Below are positions 11,604-19,477 of a DNA stretch of 36,227 nucleotides, in pieces. The stretch covers positions 1 through 36,227 of the IMG/VR virus record IMGVR_UViG_3300044641_002125; one strand, 5' to 3'. Each line of letters starts with the position of its first letter. Positions within the stretch are counted from its first letter, which is position 1. The notes under the pieces were generated by a model. That model was not told the DNA's origin, did not search any database, and saw only the letters and a program-made list of their open reading frames with translations. The position numbers and the translations under genes were made by a program. Source of the DNA: a virus.

Positions 11604-12225
11604 AAATTATTCAAAGAACATAGATGGAATTGTCTATCAGGTAGATAAACAACACATCGATTATGATAAAGATTATGTGAATACTCGCTATGTTAAGTAT
11701 GGAGAACTTCCAACTTATATGGGATATTTGCGTTTAGGTAATATTATTGGATCTCTTAATCGAGTTCCAAAAAGTATTCTTGATGTTGGTTATGGTGATG
11801 GATCTTTTTTGAAAGTCTGTAATAATATTGTTCCCGAATGTTATGGGTATGATATTTCAACCTATCCTATTCCAAATGGATGTACTCAAGTTGAAAGTAT
11901 TACAGAAAATTTTTATGATGTAATTACTTTCTTTGATTCTCTCGAACACTTTGAAGACATTGATTTTGTTCGTGATTTGAAGTGTAGTGCTGTGTGCATT
12001 TCTGTTCCTCATTGCCACTATAAAAACGATGAGTGGTTTGAGAATTGGAAACATAGGAGACCAAATGAACACCTTTGGCACTTTGATAAAAAATCATTGG
12101 TTACATTTATGAACAGAATGGGATATGAAATTATATCTTCTAGCAATGTAGAAGATACTATTCGTAAAAATAAGGAAGAAGAATCTAACATTTTGACTTG
12201 TGTTTTTAAAAAAGTAAAAGTATGA
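11596..12225 (+). CDS. SAM-dependent methyltransferase (class I, Methyltransf_23-like), 209 aa
   Basis: Motif I is clear, SILDVGYGDGSFLKVC at about residues 62-77, followed by the acidic CYGYDIS and then DVITFFDSLEHFEDI, the motif IV/post-IV region. HRRPNEHLWHFDKKSL resembles ubiquinone/menaquinone-type and sugar methyltransferases (EHLWHF). It likely modifies a sugar in the phage-directed glycan. It overlaps the preceding gene by 8 bp and the following by 4 bp. Confidence 0.8.
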   Translation: MLENYSKNIDGIVYQVDKQHIDYDKDYVNTRYVKYGELPTYMGYLRLGNIIGSLNRVPKSILDVGYGDGSFLKVCNNIVPECYGYDISTYPIPNGCTQVESITENFYDVITFFDSLEHFEDIDFVRDLKCSAVCISVPHCHYKNDEWFENWKHRRPNEHLWHFDKKSLVTFMNRMGYEIISSSNVEDTIRKNKEEESNILTCVFKKVKV

Positions 12226-13232
12226 AAGCTGTTGTATTAGAAAAAATTGATGCACCTCTTGCGATTAGAGATGTTGAATTGACTGAACTAAAGGTGGGTC
12301 AGGTTCTTGTTAAGATACTTGTAAGTGGTTTGTGTGGCGCACAACTCCATGAAATTCGTGGTCATAAGGGAAATGCAAAGTTTCTTCCTCATCTAATGGG
12401 TCATGAAGGATGTGGCATTGTTGAAGAAGTTGGACCTGGTGTAACCACAGTTAAAGTTGGTGATAAGGTTGTGATGCATTGGAGACCTGGAACTGGAATT
12501 GAAGCACCATTTCCATCATATGTTCTCGATGGAAAATCGATGAGTAGTGGTAAAGTAACTACTTTAAGTGAGTATTCTATTGTATCCGAAAATAGACTAA
12601 CTACTGTCCCTCAAGATACTCCAGAAGATTTGTGTGCAATTCTCGGTTGTGCTCTGACGACTGCAATGGGAATTATTGATAATGAGATTGATCTTAAGTT
12701 TGGTGAAAGCGTTGCTGTTGTTGGATGTGGTGGTGTTGGATTGAACTTGATTCAAGCAGCAGCACTTAAGAGTGCGTGCCCAATCTATGCAATTGATAAT
12801 AATGTGACAAAGAGAGATCTTTGCTTTACTGCTGGAGCATCTCTCTTTACTAACTCTATCAACAATTTGGAGGAAAGTGTAGATGTAATTATTGATACTA
12901 CAGGTATTCCTGAAGTTATTAGTGAGTGTGCATCAAAACTTTCTGGTAAAGGGCGTATGGTTCTAGTTGGACAACCAGCTCCTGGACGTGGTATTGAGAT
13001 TATGAATGCACTTAACCTTTTTAATGGTATGGGTCAAAGTATTAAAGCAACTCAAGGTGGAAAGACCAATCCTGCAGAAGATATCCCTCGTTATGTTCGT
13101 ATGCATAAAGAAGGTTTGTTAGATATCAAGCAATTTGTTACACATCGTTTCAAACTAGATGAAGTAAATGATGCATTCGACTTGCTTAAGTCAGGAAATG
13201 CTGGTAGAATTATTGTCGAAATAGGAGTATAA
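12222..13232 (+). CDS. Zinc-type medium-chain alcohol dehydrogenase (MDR), 336 aa
   Basis: N-terminal GroES-like domain with catalytic zinc ligands C38 (GLCGAQLHE) and H61-E62 (MGHEGCG). The Rossmann loop VAVVGCGGVGLNLIQ lies near residue 165. The four-Cys structural zinc lobe of classical ADHs is absent; this region instead reads MHWRPGTGIEAPFP. It oxidises or reduces an alcohol or sugar with NAD(P). It is followed after 3 bp by a thiamine-diphosphate enzyme, so the two may act in sequence on one substrate. Which substrate cannot be told. Confidence 0.88.
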   Translation: MKAVVLEKIDAPLAIRDVELTELKVGQVLVKILVSGLCGAQLHEIRGHKGNAKFLPHLMGHEGCGIVEEVGPGVTTVKVGDKVVMHWRPGTGIEAPFPSYVLDGKSMSSGKVTTLSEYSIVSENRLTTVPQDTPEDLCAILGCALTTAMGIIDNEIDLKFGESVAVVGCGGVGLNLIQAAALKSACPIYAIDNNVTKRDLCFTAGASLFTNSINNLEESVDVIIDTTGIPEVISECASKLSGKGRMVLVGQPAPGRGIEIMNALNLFNGMGQSIKATQGGKTNPAEDIPRYVRMHKEGLLDIKQFVTHRFKLDEVNDAFDLLKSGNAGRIIVEIGV

Positions 13233-13235
13233 TAG

Positions 13236-14444
13236 ATGAGAGGAACTGATTGGACGCCTGAAGGTCTTCGTTCTTTTGTAGATAAGATCGCAGAACATCA
13301 CGATGCTGGTCGTTTGCCTTTTGCCCTCCACCTTCCTGGTGGTAATGAAGAGCAATTGATTGATATTTTTTCGAACATTAATGAGGGGGATTACGTTTTA
13401 TCCACTCATAGAAATATGTACCATGCCTTGTTGCACGGTCTTCCTCCAGAAGAAGTTGAGAATAAAATTCTTAATGGTCGAAGTATGTTTATGTTTGATC
13501 GTGAACGTAACTTCTACGTCTCTGCTATTATTGGTGGACCTGTTGCAATTGCTGTAGGCATTGCTTGGGCATTGAAGCGTAAGGGATCAACTCAAAAGGT
13601 TTGGTGCTTCCTTGGTGATGGAACTGAAGATACTGGGCACTTTGCAGAAGCAGTGCGTTATGTGGATGGATTCGATCTTCCCTGCACCTTTGTGATAGAA
13701 GATGACAGAATGGCAGTAGAAGCACCAAAAGAACGTCGCTGGGGAACCGATAAAGACCTTGATTGGCCTTCTTGCGTTGTTCGCTACCATTACACTAAGA
13801 CTCGCCCTCACATTCGTACTGGTAACTTTGCCGACTTGAAGGTGATGAAGGAAATTATGCGAACTGATGAGGAGTATTTCCCTCTTCTTCCTAAGCGCGA
13901 GTATCCAAAACCAGTTGATTATCATCCCCTTGATATGAAGTTCAAGGATGCAGTAACTCAGGGTATGACTGAACTTGGTGAAGATGGTGCAATCTTTATT
14001 GGATATAGTCTCATTCCTGGTGATGCAATGGGAACTCTCAAGAATGTTCCTGATGACCAAAAGATTGAAACTCCCGTTGCAGAAAATCTAATGGTTGGTC
14101 TTGCAATTGGTATGTCATTTGAAGGTTTTAAACCAGTTGTTTATTTTGAACGGCATGACTTTATGTTGGTTGCTGCCGATGCCATTGGCAATCATGTAGA
14201 TAAAATTGAAAGAATCTCACACGGAGAATTTAAAGTTCCTATCATTCTAAAAACTGTTGTTGATGATGGTGGACTGTTCTATTCTGGACCTACTCATTCT
14301 CAGGACTTTACAAAAGTATTCCAAGAGTTGGTAGATTTCCCTGTTCTTGACCCTCAAACTCCAGAGGAAGCTTTGGATATGTATAGGTATGCCAAAGATA
14401 GTGATGGTCCTGTGATGATTGTAGAGCACAAAAAGTTCCACTGA
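13236..14444 (+). CDS. Compact thiamine-diphosphate enzyme: E1-alpha plus E1-beta domains fused, 402 aa
   Basis: Residues 1-205 are a 2-oxoacid dehydrogenase E1-alpha-like PP domain with the ThDP motif GDG (127-129), 26 residues, then DD (156-157) where NN is usual. Residues 220-402 are an E1-beta-like PYR domain with ETPVAENLMVGLA; Glu283 is the expected cofactor-activating Glu. The third (transketolase C) domain is absent, and no E2 or E3 gene is near. It therefore looks like a free-standing ThDP lyase or ketolase-type enzyme acting on sugars rather than a dehydrogenase complex. Directly downstream of the alcohol dehydrogenase. Confidence 0.82.
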   Translation: MRGTDWTPEGLRSFVDKIAEHHDAGRLPFALHLPGGNEEQLIDIFSNINEGDYVLSTHRNMYHALLHGLPPEEVENKILNGRSMFMFDRERNFYVSAIIGGPVAIAVGIAWALKRKGSTQKVWCFLGDGTEDTGHFAEAVRYVDGFDLPCTFVIEDDRMAVEAPKERRWGTDKDLDWPSCVVRYHYTKTRPHIRTGNFADLKVMKEIMRTDEEYFPLLPKREYPKPVDYHPLDMKFKDAVTQGMTELGEDGAIFIGYSLIPGDAMGTLKNVPDDQKIETPVAENLMVGLAIGMSFEGFKPVVYFERHDFMLVAADAIGNHVDKIERISHGEFKVPIILKTVVDDGGLFYSGPTHSQDFTKVFQELVDFPVLDPQTPEEALDMYRYAKDSDGPVMIVEHKKFH

Positions 14445-15256
14445 TGAAAACATATGTGTCCCTAGGAATCGGGGATTTATTTTTTCTCGATTCCATTCTT
14501 ACAAAAGATGAGAAAGAAAGCATAACTGAAATCTATTGGGCATGTAGATTTGGATATGTGATGAAAGATTTGTTGGAGAATAACCCATCATATCCAAATC
14601 TTATCTCTCAATATGTTATTGATGATGAAACTGGAAAGGCAGCAATGGCAACGCTTGATCCTATTGCTGTCCCTTTTTGGCATTTTAGACCTGACTTTGA
14701 ACGTAACTTTAAAGTTGGGTTAAAACTATTTGGTATCGAGAGTGATTGGGATAATCAAAATCTTCAGATAGTTGATGCTGTAAGTATGTTTCTGGATGAC
14801 ACAAGACCATTCCAAGAATCGTCTTTTATCAAACACGCTGATAGAATTGATGACAACTACATCGTCTTTCATTACCCAACATCAACTAGACCAAGAAGTG
14901 ACATCGCGCATATTACTGATGATGATGTTGAGTTTGTGAATCAGTTATCAAGAGAAACTGGTTATTGTGTCAAGATTATCTCCGATCATAAAGTAGATCT
15001 TGCAATTGAGAATCAAGAGCAGTTTATTAATGAACCCATTATTAAAGTAAAAGACTTGGTTGCCAATTGTAATTATTATGCTGGTTGCGATTCTTTCTGT
15101 AGTATTCTTGCGGCAAAAGCACTTCCAAAAGAAAACTTGTTTATTAAAACATCACCAAACTTTACTGGATGGAATAATTGGTTATTTCGAGCATTCCTTC
15201 CACATTCTCCCGAAGAAGTAAAGCAATTTTATAAACCATACATTGGAAGACCATGA
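14444..15256 (+). CDS. GT9-like glycosyltransferase, 270 aa
   Basis: The N-terminus SLGIGDLFFLDSILT matches the opening of the protein at 10896. The C-terminal half holds CNYYAGCDSFCSILAAKAL, resembling the GT9 heptosyltransferase donor-site loop (G-x-D-S-x-x-x-x-x-A-A-A). Lacks membrane segments. A role in transferring heptose or another sugar onto the glycan is inferred from fold and neighbours. Its start overlaps the upstream stop by 1 bp, and it overlaps the kinase gene by 4 bp. Confidence 0.55.
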   Translation: MKTYVSLGIGDLFFLDSILTKDEKESITEIYWACRFGYVMKDLLENNPSYPNLISQYVIDDETGKAAMATLDPIAVPFWHFRPDFERNFKVGLKLFGIESDWDNQNLQIVDAVSMFLDDTRPFQESSFIKHADRIDDNYIVFHYPTSTRPRSDIAHITDDDVEFVNQLSRETGYCVKIISDHKVDLAIENQEQFINEPIIKVKDLVANCNYYAGCDSFCSILAAKALPKENLFIKTSPNFTGWNNWLFRAFLPHSPEEVKQFYKPYIGRP

Positions 15257-15984
15257 GTAGTATACTAGTTATTGGTGAGACTTGTAGAGATGTATTTGTC
15301 TATTGTGATTCCAATAGACTTTGCCCAGAAGCACCTGTTCCCGTTCTGAATATTGTAGACCAGAGGGAAAACCCTGGGATGGCTGGTAATGTTCGTAGAA
15401 ATATTGAGAGTCTTTCTGGAAAGGTAATTAACATAACAACCAATTCTAATTGGTATGAGATTGTAAAAACAAGATATGTGCATCGAGAGAGTAATCATAT
15501 GTTCTTTCGAGTAGATACAACACAACCAACTCCTAGATTAAATGTTAAAGATCTTGATTTGGATTATGATTTAGTCGTTATTTCAGATTATAATAAAGGG
15601 TTTCTTCTTGAAGATGACATTTCATATATTTGTTCTAATCATAGTAATGTGTTTATAGATACAAAGAAAATTCTTGGTGATTGGGTGAAGGAAGCAAGGT
15701 TTATTAAAATCAATGATTATGAGTATCGTAATTCTGAAAAGTATTTGACAAGTGAGATAAAGGAAAAGATCATCCATACTATGGGGGGTCTTGGATGTGA
15801 GTATAAAGGAAAAAGATACCCAACTAAAAAAGTAGAAGTTAAAGATTTGTCTGGTGCTGGTGATACTTTCATGGCAGCACTAGTAGTAAAATTTATAGAA
15901 ACAGACAATATTGATAAGAGTATTGTATATGCAAATGAATGTGCATCTAAAGTAGTAACTCAAAAAGGAGTAGCAGTCCTATGA
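15253..15984 (+). CDS. Heptose-7-phosphate kinase, stand-alone HldE N-terminal domain (PfkB family), 243 aa
   Basis: N-terminal ILVIGETCRDVFVYCD, a PEAPVPV patch typical of HldE kinases, NPGMAGNV (substrate loop) and the C-terminal PfkB signature DLSGAGDTFMAALVV with its catalytic Asp. In the ADP-heptose pathway this step makes heptose 1,7-bisphosphate. In most bacteria the domain is fused to the adenylyltransferase; here that part is a separate gene at 16760. It is shorter than usual (about 310 aa), with small lid deletions. It overlaps both neighbours by 4 bp. Confidence 0.85.
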   Translation: MSSILVIGETCRDVFVYCDSNRLCPEAPVPVLNIVDQRENPGMAGNVRRNIESLSGKVINITTNSNWYEIVKTRYVHRESNHMFFRVDTTQPTPRLNVKDLDLDYDLVVISDYNKGFLLEDDISYICSNHSNVFIDTKKILGDWVKEARFIKINDYEYRNSEKYLTSEIKEKIIHTMGGLGCEYKGKRYPTKKVEVKDLSGAGDTFMAALVVKFIETDNIDKSIVYANECASKVVTQKGVAVL

Positions 15985-16763
15985 TTATTCTGACTGGTTA
16001 CAATGGATTTATTGGAAATGCTTTTTTGGATAAACTTGATAAAGAGAACCTTTATCGGGTTGGTATTGGTGGAGCATTTAATTTTTTAAATGAATACAAT
16101 GACTGGGATAAAGTGCAACTAATACTTCATCAGGGTGCTATCTCAAGCACAGTTGAAACTGACATAAACAAGATACACAAATATAATGTTGATTTCACGC
16201 TTAGATTATTTGAGAAAGCCATTGAATATAAAATTCCAGTTAAGTATGCATCCTCAGCATCTGTTTATGGAAATCTTCAAGGCATCTTCAATCCATTGAA
16301 CTACTATGCTATTTCAAAACTACAAATAGATTATTGGGTTCAGGATCATATTGATGAATTCTCTTTGATACAAGGTTTTAGATATTTTAATGTCTATGGT
16401 AATGGTGAAGACAGTAAGGGAGACCAAGCAAGTCCAGTAAGTAAATTTACAAAGCAAATAAAAGAGACTGGAAAACTTAATTTGTTTGAAGGATCGGATA
16501 AGTTTTTGAGAGATTTTATTTGTGTTAATGACGTTGTTGATGTTGTCCTTAACAATGAGAAAGGATCTGGAATCTATGATCTAGGAACTAGCAATCCTGT
16601 GAGTTTCCAACATGTTGCAGAATGTGTTGCAAAGAAGTATAATGGTGATATTAACTATATTCCTTTCCCCGACCATTTGGTTGGTAAGTATCAAGATTAC
16701 ACTAAAGCAAAATGTGAATGGGGGGATTATGAGTTTATGACCGTAGAGGACTACCTTAAATGA
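15981..16763 (+). CDS. hldD: ADP-L-glycero-D-manno-heptose 6-epimerase (HldD), 260 aa
   Basis: An SDR with nucleotide loop TGYNGFIG. ILHQGAISSTVETD corresponds to the HldD hallmark HxGAxSSTTExD. YAISKLQID gives the catalytic Tyr-x-x-x-Lys, and FRYFNVYG, LFEGSDKFLRDFICVNDV and YIPFPDHLVGKYQDYT are all HldD-typical. It inverts C6 of ADP-heptose, giving the L-glycero donor for LPS core heptosyltransferases. Slightly short for the family (about 310). Embedded between the kinase and adenylyltransferase genes with 4-bp overlaps. Confidence 0.92.
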   Translation: MIILTGYNGFIGNAFLDKLDKENLYRVGIGGAFNFLNEYNDWDKVQLILHQGAISSTVETDINKIHKYNVDFTLRLFEKAIEYKIPVKYASSASVYGNLQGIFNPLNYYAISKLQIDYWVQDHIDEFSLIQGFRYFNVYGNGEDSKGDQASPVSKFTKQIKETGKLNLFEGSDKFLRDFICVNDVVDVVLNNEKGSGIYDLGTSNPVSFQHVAECVAKKYNGDINYIPFPDHLVGKYQDYTKAKCEWGDYEFMTVEDYLK

Positions 16764-17164
16764 TTACAGTATGGACAAATGGATGCTTTGATATATTGCA
16801 TCCAGGACATATGGAATTATTCAAGATTGCCAAATCTCTTGGTAATCGTTTGATTGTTGGTATCGATGAGGACCAAAAAGTTCGTAATGATAAAGGACCT
16901 AATCGTCCAGTAAATTCATTGTCTTTTCGTAAGGCAATGTTGGAATCAAATAAACATATTGATATTGTAATTCCATTTGGTAGTCGTCAAGAACTTGAGA
17001 ATCTAATTCAACTTTATTCTCCAGACATTCTCCTTGTAGGTGGTGACTGGAGAAATGGTGATGTTGTTGGTAGACAATTTGCTAAGGAAGTAAGATTCTT
17101 AGATAGAGTTGGTGGATATTCTACTACTGATATTATAAGGAGAATTCATGAAATACGTTGTTGA
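16760..17164 (+). CDS. Heptose-1-phosphate adenylyltransferase, stand-alone HldE C-terminal domain, 134 aa
   Basis: A nucleotidyltransferase of the cytidylyltransferase-like fold: TNGCFDILHPGHMELF contains the HxGH nucleotide motif. VGIDEDQKVRNDKGPNRPVN and DILLVGGDW are typical of the HldE C-domain, and ST near the C-terminus (GYSTTDIIRRI) is the usual ISTT-like motif. It transfers AMP to heptose 1-phosphate. Together with 15253 it reconstitutes a split HldE. It overlaps the next gene by 17 bp. Confidence 0.9.
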   Translation: MITVWTNGCFDILHPGHMELFKIAKSLGNRLIVGIDEDQKVRNDKGPNRPVNSLSFRKAMLESNKHIDIVIPFGSRQELENLIQLYSPDILLVGGDWRNGDVVGRQFAKEVRFLDRVGGYSTTDIIRRIHEIRC

Positions 17165-17480
17165 CATTGATGGGACAATTTGCGATAAACCAAGTAATAT
17201 GCATCACGATGGCGATTACTCTATTAGTGTTCCAATCCCAGGTAGAATTGAAAAAATAAATAAACTATACGAAGAGGGACATACTATCGTATATCTCACT
17301 GCTAGAGGTATGGGAAGGCACGGTGATTCTAGGATGTTAGCACATAAAGAATTTTATAATCTAACTTATAATCAACTCATAAATTGGGGTTGCAAGTTTC
17401 ACGAACTTCACATGGGTAAACCCTCTGGCGACTTTTACATTGACGATAAGGGTATCAATTCTAATGAGTTCTTCAATTAA
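17148..17480 (+). CDS. Small HAD-superfamily phosphatase, 110 aa
   Basis: It starts YVVDIDGTICDKPSN, giving the HAD nucleophile pair D6-x-D8, then IVYLTARG (motif II Thr) and DFYIDDKG (acidic motif IV). It lacks a cap domain. Similar small HAD proteins sit in capsule and LPS clusters. Placed directly behind the ADP-heptose genes it could be the missing GmhB-type phosphatase (heptose 1,7-bisphosphate to 1-phosphate), although it does not look like classical GmhB. Overlaps both neighbours by 17 bp. Confidence 0.75.
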   Translation: MKYVVDIDGTICDKPSNMHHDGDYSISVPIPGRIEKINKLYEEGHTIVYLTARGMGRHGDSRMLAHKEFYNLTYNQLINWGCKFHELHMGKPSGDFYIDDKGINSNEFFN

Positions 17481-17817
17481 ATTTGTCCCTAAGGGATGGG
17501 GATTTGAAAAATGGATTGTAAACAATGAGCAATACTGTGGTAAACTTTTATACTTCGCACAGGGAAGAAAATGCTCTTGGCATTATCATAAATTAAAAGA
17601 TGAAACTTTTTACATTCAATCTGGATGCATAAAGTTGTTATATTCTGATGATGATAATAGAGAACTTGCTAATATTATTTTCTTAAAGAAGGGAGATAAT
17701 TTTCACATTTATCCTGGTCTTCGTCATCAGATGATTGCTCTAGAGGATACAGAATTATTTGAATTTTCTACTCAGCACTTTGATGAGGATAGTTACAGAA
17801 TTATTAAAGGAGATTGA
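17464..17817 (+). CDS. Cupin-fold protein (sugar isomerase/epimerase type), 117 aa
   Basis: The cupin metal site is visible: SWHYHKLKDETFYIQSG (His-x-His...Glu) and, later, YPGLRHQMIALED (His). The opening GWGFEKWIVNNEQYC resembles cupins joined to mannose-6-phosphate isomerases and other sugar-phosphate isomerases. The true start is ATG 17464, inside the end of the HAD gene, with a weak ribosome-binding site. A sugar-phosphate isomerase is a plausible role. No gmhA-like isomerase is present, so this protein might fill a related step, but that is speculation. Confidence 0.7.
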   Translation: MSSSIKFVPKGWGFEKWIVNNEQYCGKLLYFAQGRKCSWHYHKLKDETFYIQSGCIKLLYSDDDNRELANIIFLKKGDNFHIYPGLRHQMIALEDTELFEFSTQHFDEDSYRIIKGD

Positions 17818-17819
17818 TT

Positions 17820-18674
17820 ATGATTGGTATGAATAAGTTGGGACAAAAGGGTAGACTGGGAAATCAATTATTTCAGTATGCTGCTTTAGTTGGGATTGCT
17901 AAGAATATGGGATATGACTTCTGTATTCCCGATCATTCAAAGGCAACTTGGTTTGATCAACAAGTTGATGGAAATACTGTAACTGTATATCATCAACTTC
18001 AGCATCTTTTTGAGATGAACTATCTGGATGGTAGATTTGGTGAAGTTGATGGATATGATATTGATGTACACCAAGCGGAATTTTGTGAAGAACTCTTTAA
18101 TGAATGTCCAGATAATTCAAGTCTTCTTGGGCATTTTGAGTCATACCACTATTTTAAAAATGCTGAAGAAGAACTCCGTAAAGACTTTGTAGTGCGTGAG
18201 CACCTAGTTGAAGCAGCATCAAAGTTTCATAAAGATAAAGGAACCCAGAATCCTGTATGTGTAAGTGTTCGACGGGGTGACTACATTAAGTTTCAAGATC
18301 ATCACCCTCCTTGTGTAGAATCATACTATAGAGAGTGTATGGAAAAACTTGGAAAGGAACGTCAATATGTTATAACTTCTGATGATATTGAATGGTGTAA
18401 AACCGTCTTTATTGGAGATAATTTTATATTCAATGACGATGCACCTGAAAATGTGTATAAACCTCATTTTGATTTTGCTGTTGGAACTCTATGTGACGAT
18501 TTCATTATTGCGAATAGTACTTTCTCTTGGTGGATTGCTTGGGTTGGTGGAAAGAAGGATAAGCAAATTTTTATTCCTAAACCATGGTTTGGACCTGCTC
18601 TTTCTCACATTGATACTGAAGGATATTATGTTCCTGGTATGAATATTGTTGAAAGAGAGATTATAAGACTATGA
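17820..18674 (+). CDS. GT11 alpha-1,2-fucosyltransferase-family protein, 284 aa
   Basis: Three GT11 motifs are present: GRLGNQLFQYAAL near the N-terminus, VSVRRGDYIKF (the HxRRxD-type donor site, here VRRGD), and FIIANSTFSWWIAWVG near the C-terminus. GT11 enzymes use GDP-fucose in bacterial O-antigens. A GDP-L-galactose donor is possible here. A second GT11 gene is at 19474; the two differ enough that they probably have different acceptors. ATG 17820 is preferred over TTG 17814. Confidence 0.88.
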   Translation: MIGMNKLGQKGRLGNQLFQYAALVGIAKNMGYDFCIPDHSKATWFDQQVDGNTVTVYHQLQHLFEMNYLDGRFGEVDGYDIDVHQAEFCEELFNECPDNSSLLGHFESYHYFKNAEEELRKDFVVREHLVEAASKFHKDKGTQNPVCVSVRRGDYIKFQDHHPPCVESYYRECMEKLGKERQYVITSDDIEWCKTVFIGDNFIFNDDAPENVYKPHFDFAVGTLCDDFIIANSTFSWWIAWVGGKKDKQIFIPKPWFGPALSHIDTEGYYVPGMNIVEREIIRL

Positions 18675-19477
18675 TGGATTTAACTTTCTTAATTCCAACT
18701 AGAATCGAAACCGAAGATAGGTTGAGAAATATTATTTCATCTGTTTCTTATCTTCTTGCATACGTTCCTGCAAAAGTGATTGTAAAGGAAGTTTCTGGTC
18801 GCAATACATTTAAGTTTAGAGCTCTACCTGAGATTAAAAAAAGGGTTAGTACAGAAAATCTAACTCATTTGTATGAGGAAAATAATGATCCTTTATTCTG
18901 CAAGAGTAAAGTTTTAAATGATTTGATAGTTGCTTCGGATACAAAAGTTGTTGCAAACTATGATGCTGATTGTATCCTTCCACTGTCTTCATACCACCAG
19001 GCATATGGTGCAATTAACGATGGACATGCAGATGTAGTATATCCATATGGATGTGGAATCTATCAGTGGAGAGCAGAATACAATATGGATATCTTTGAAG
19101 ACTTTATGAATAAGTTGGATATATCTGTTCTTGACAGAAATAAAACACTATCCAACTCTACAATTGGATGGACACAGTTTATCAATAGGCAGAAGTATAT
19201 TGATTCCTATATGATGAATGAAAACTTTGTTTCCTGGGGATGCGAAGATGATGAGTTTTATTTTCGTATGAGTACTTTGGGAAATCGTATTGCAAGAATT
19301 GATAACTATGTCTATCACTTGGAACACGGTAGAACTCACAACTCTTGGTTTAGTAATCCAAACTTCAATAACAATTGGACTCTGTGGAATACAATTAAAA
19401 CATTTGACAGAAACCAATTGGTAGAGTATTATGAAAATCAAGACTATCTAAAAACACGTAAAGCACAATTGAAATGA
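18671..19477 (+). CDS. Glycosyltransferase with GT2/GT27-type fold, 268 aa
   Basis: FLIPTRIETEDRLRNIISS at the N-terminus and NYDADCILPLSSY (metal-binding DxD) are GT-A features. FVSWGCEDDEFYFRM matches the 'galactosyltransferase C-terminal' motif (W-G-x-E-D-D-E-F) of GT7/GT27 and chondroitin-polymerase-type enzymes. It uses a UDP-sugar such as Gal, GalNAc or GlcNAc. It overlaps the previous GT11 gene and the next GT11 gene by 4 bp each. Confidence 0.82.
   Translation: MMDLTFLIPTRIETEDRLRNIISSVSYLLAYVPAKVIVKEVSGRNTFKFRALPEIKKRVSTENLTHLYEENNDPLFCKSKVLNDLIVASDTKVVANYDADCILPLSSYHQAYGAINDGHADVVYPYGCGIYQWRAEYNMDIFEDFMNKLDISVLDRNKTLSNSTIGWTQFINRQKYIDSYMMNENFVSWGCEDDEFYFRMSTLGNRIARIDNYVYHLEHGRTHNSWFSNPNFNNNWTLWNTIKTFDRNQLVEYYENQDYLKTRKAQLK

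Noticed and set aside
13587-14060. 157-codon minus-strand frame opposite the thiamine enzyme
   Set aside because: A shadow of a strongly conserved coding region on the plus strand.
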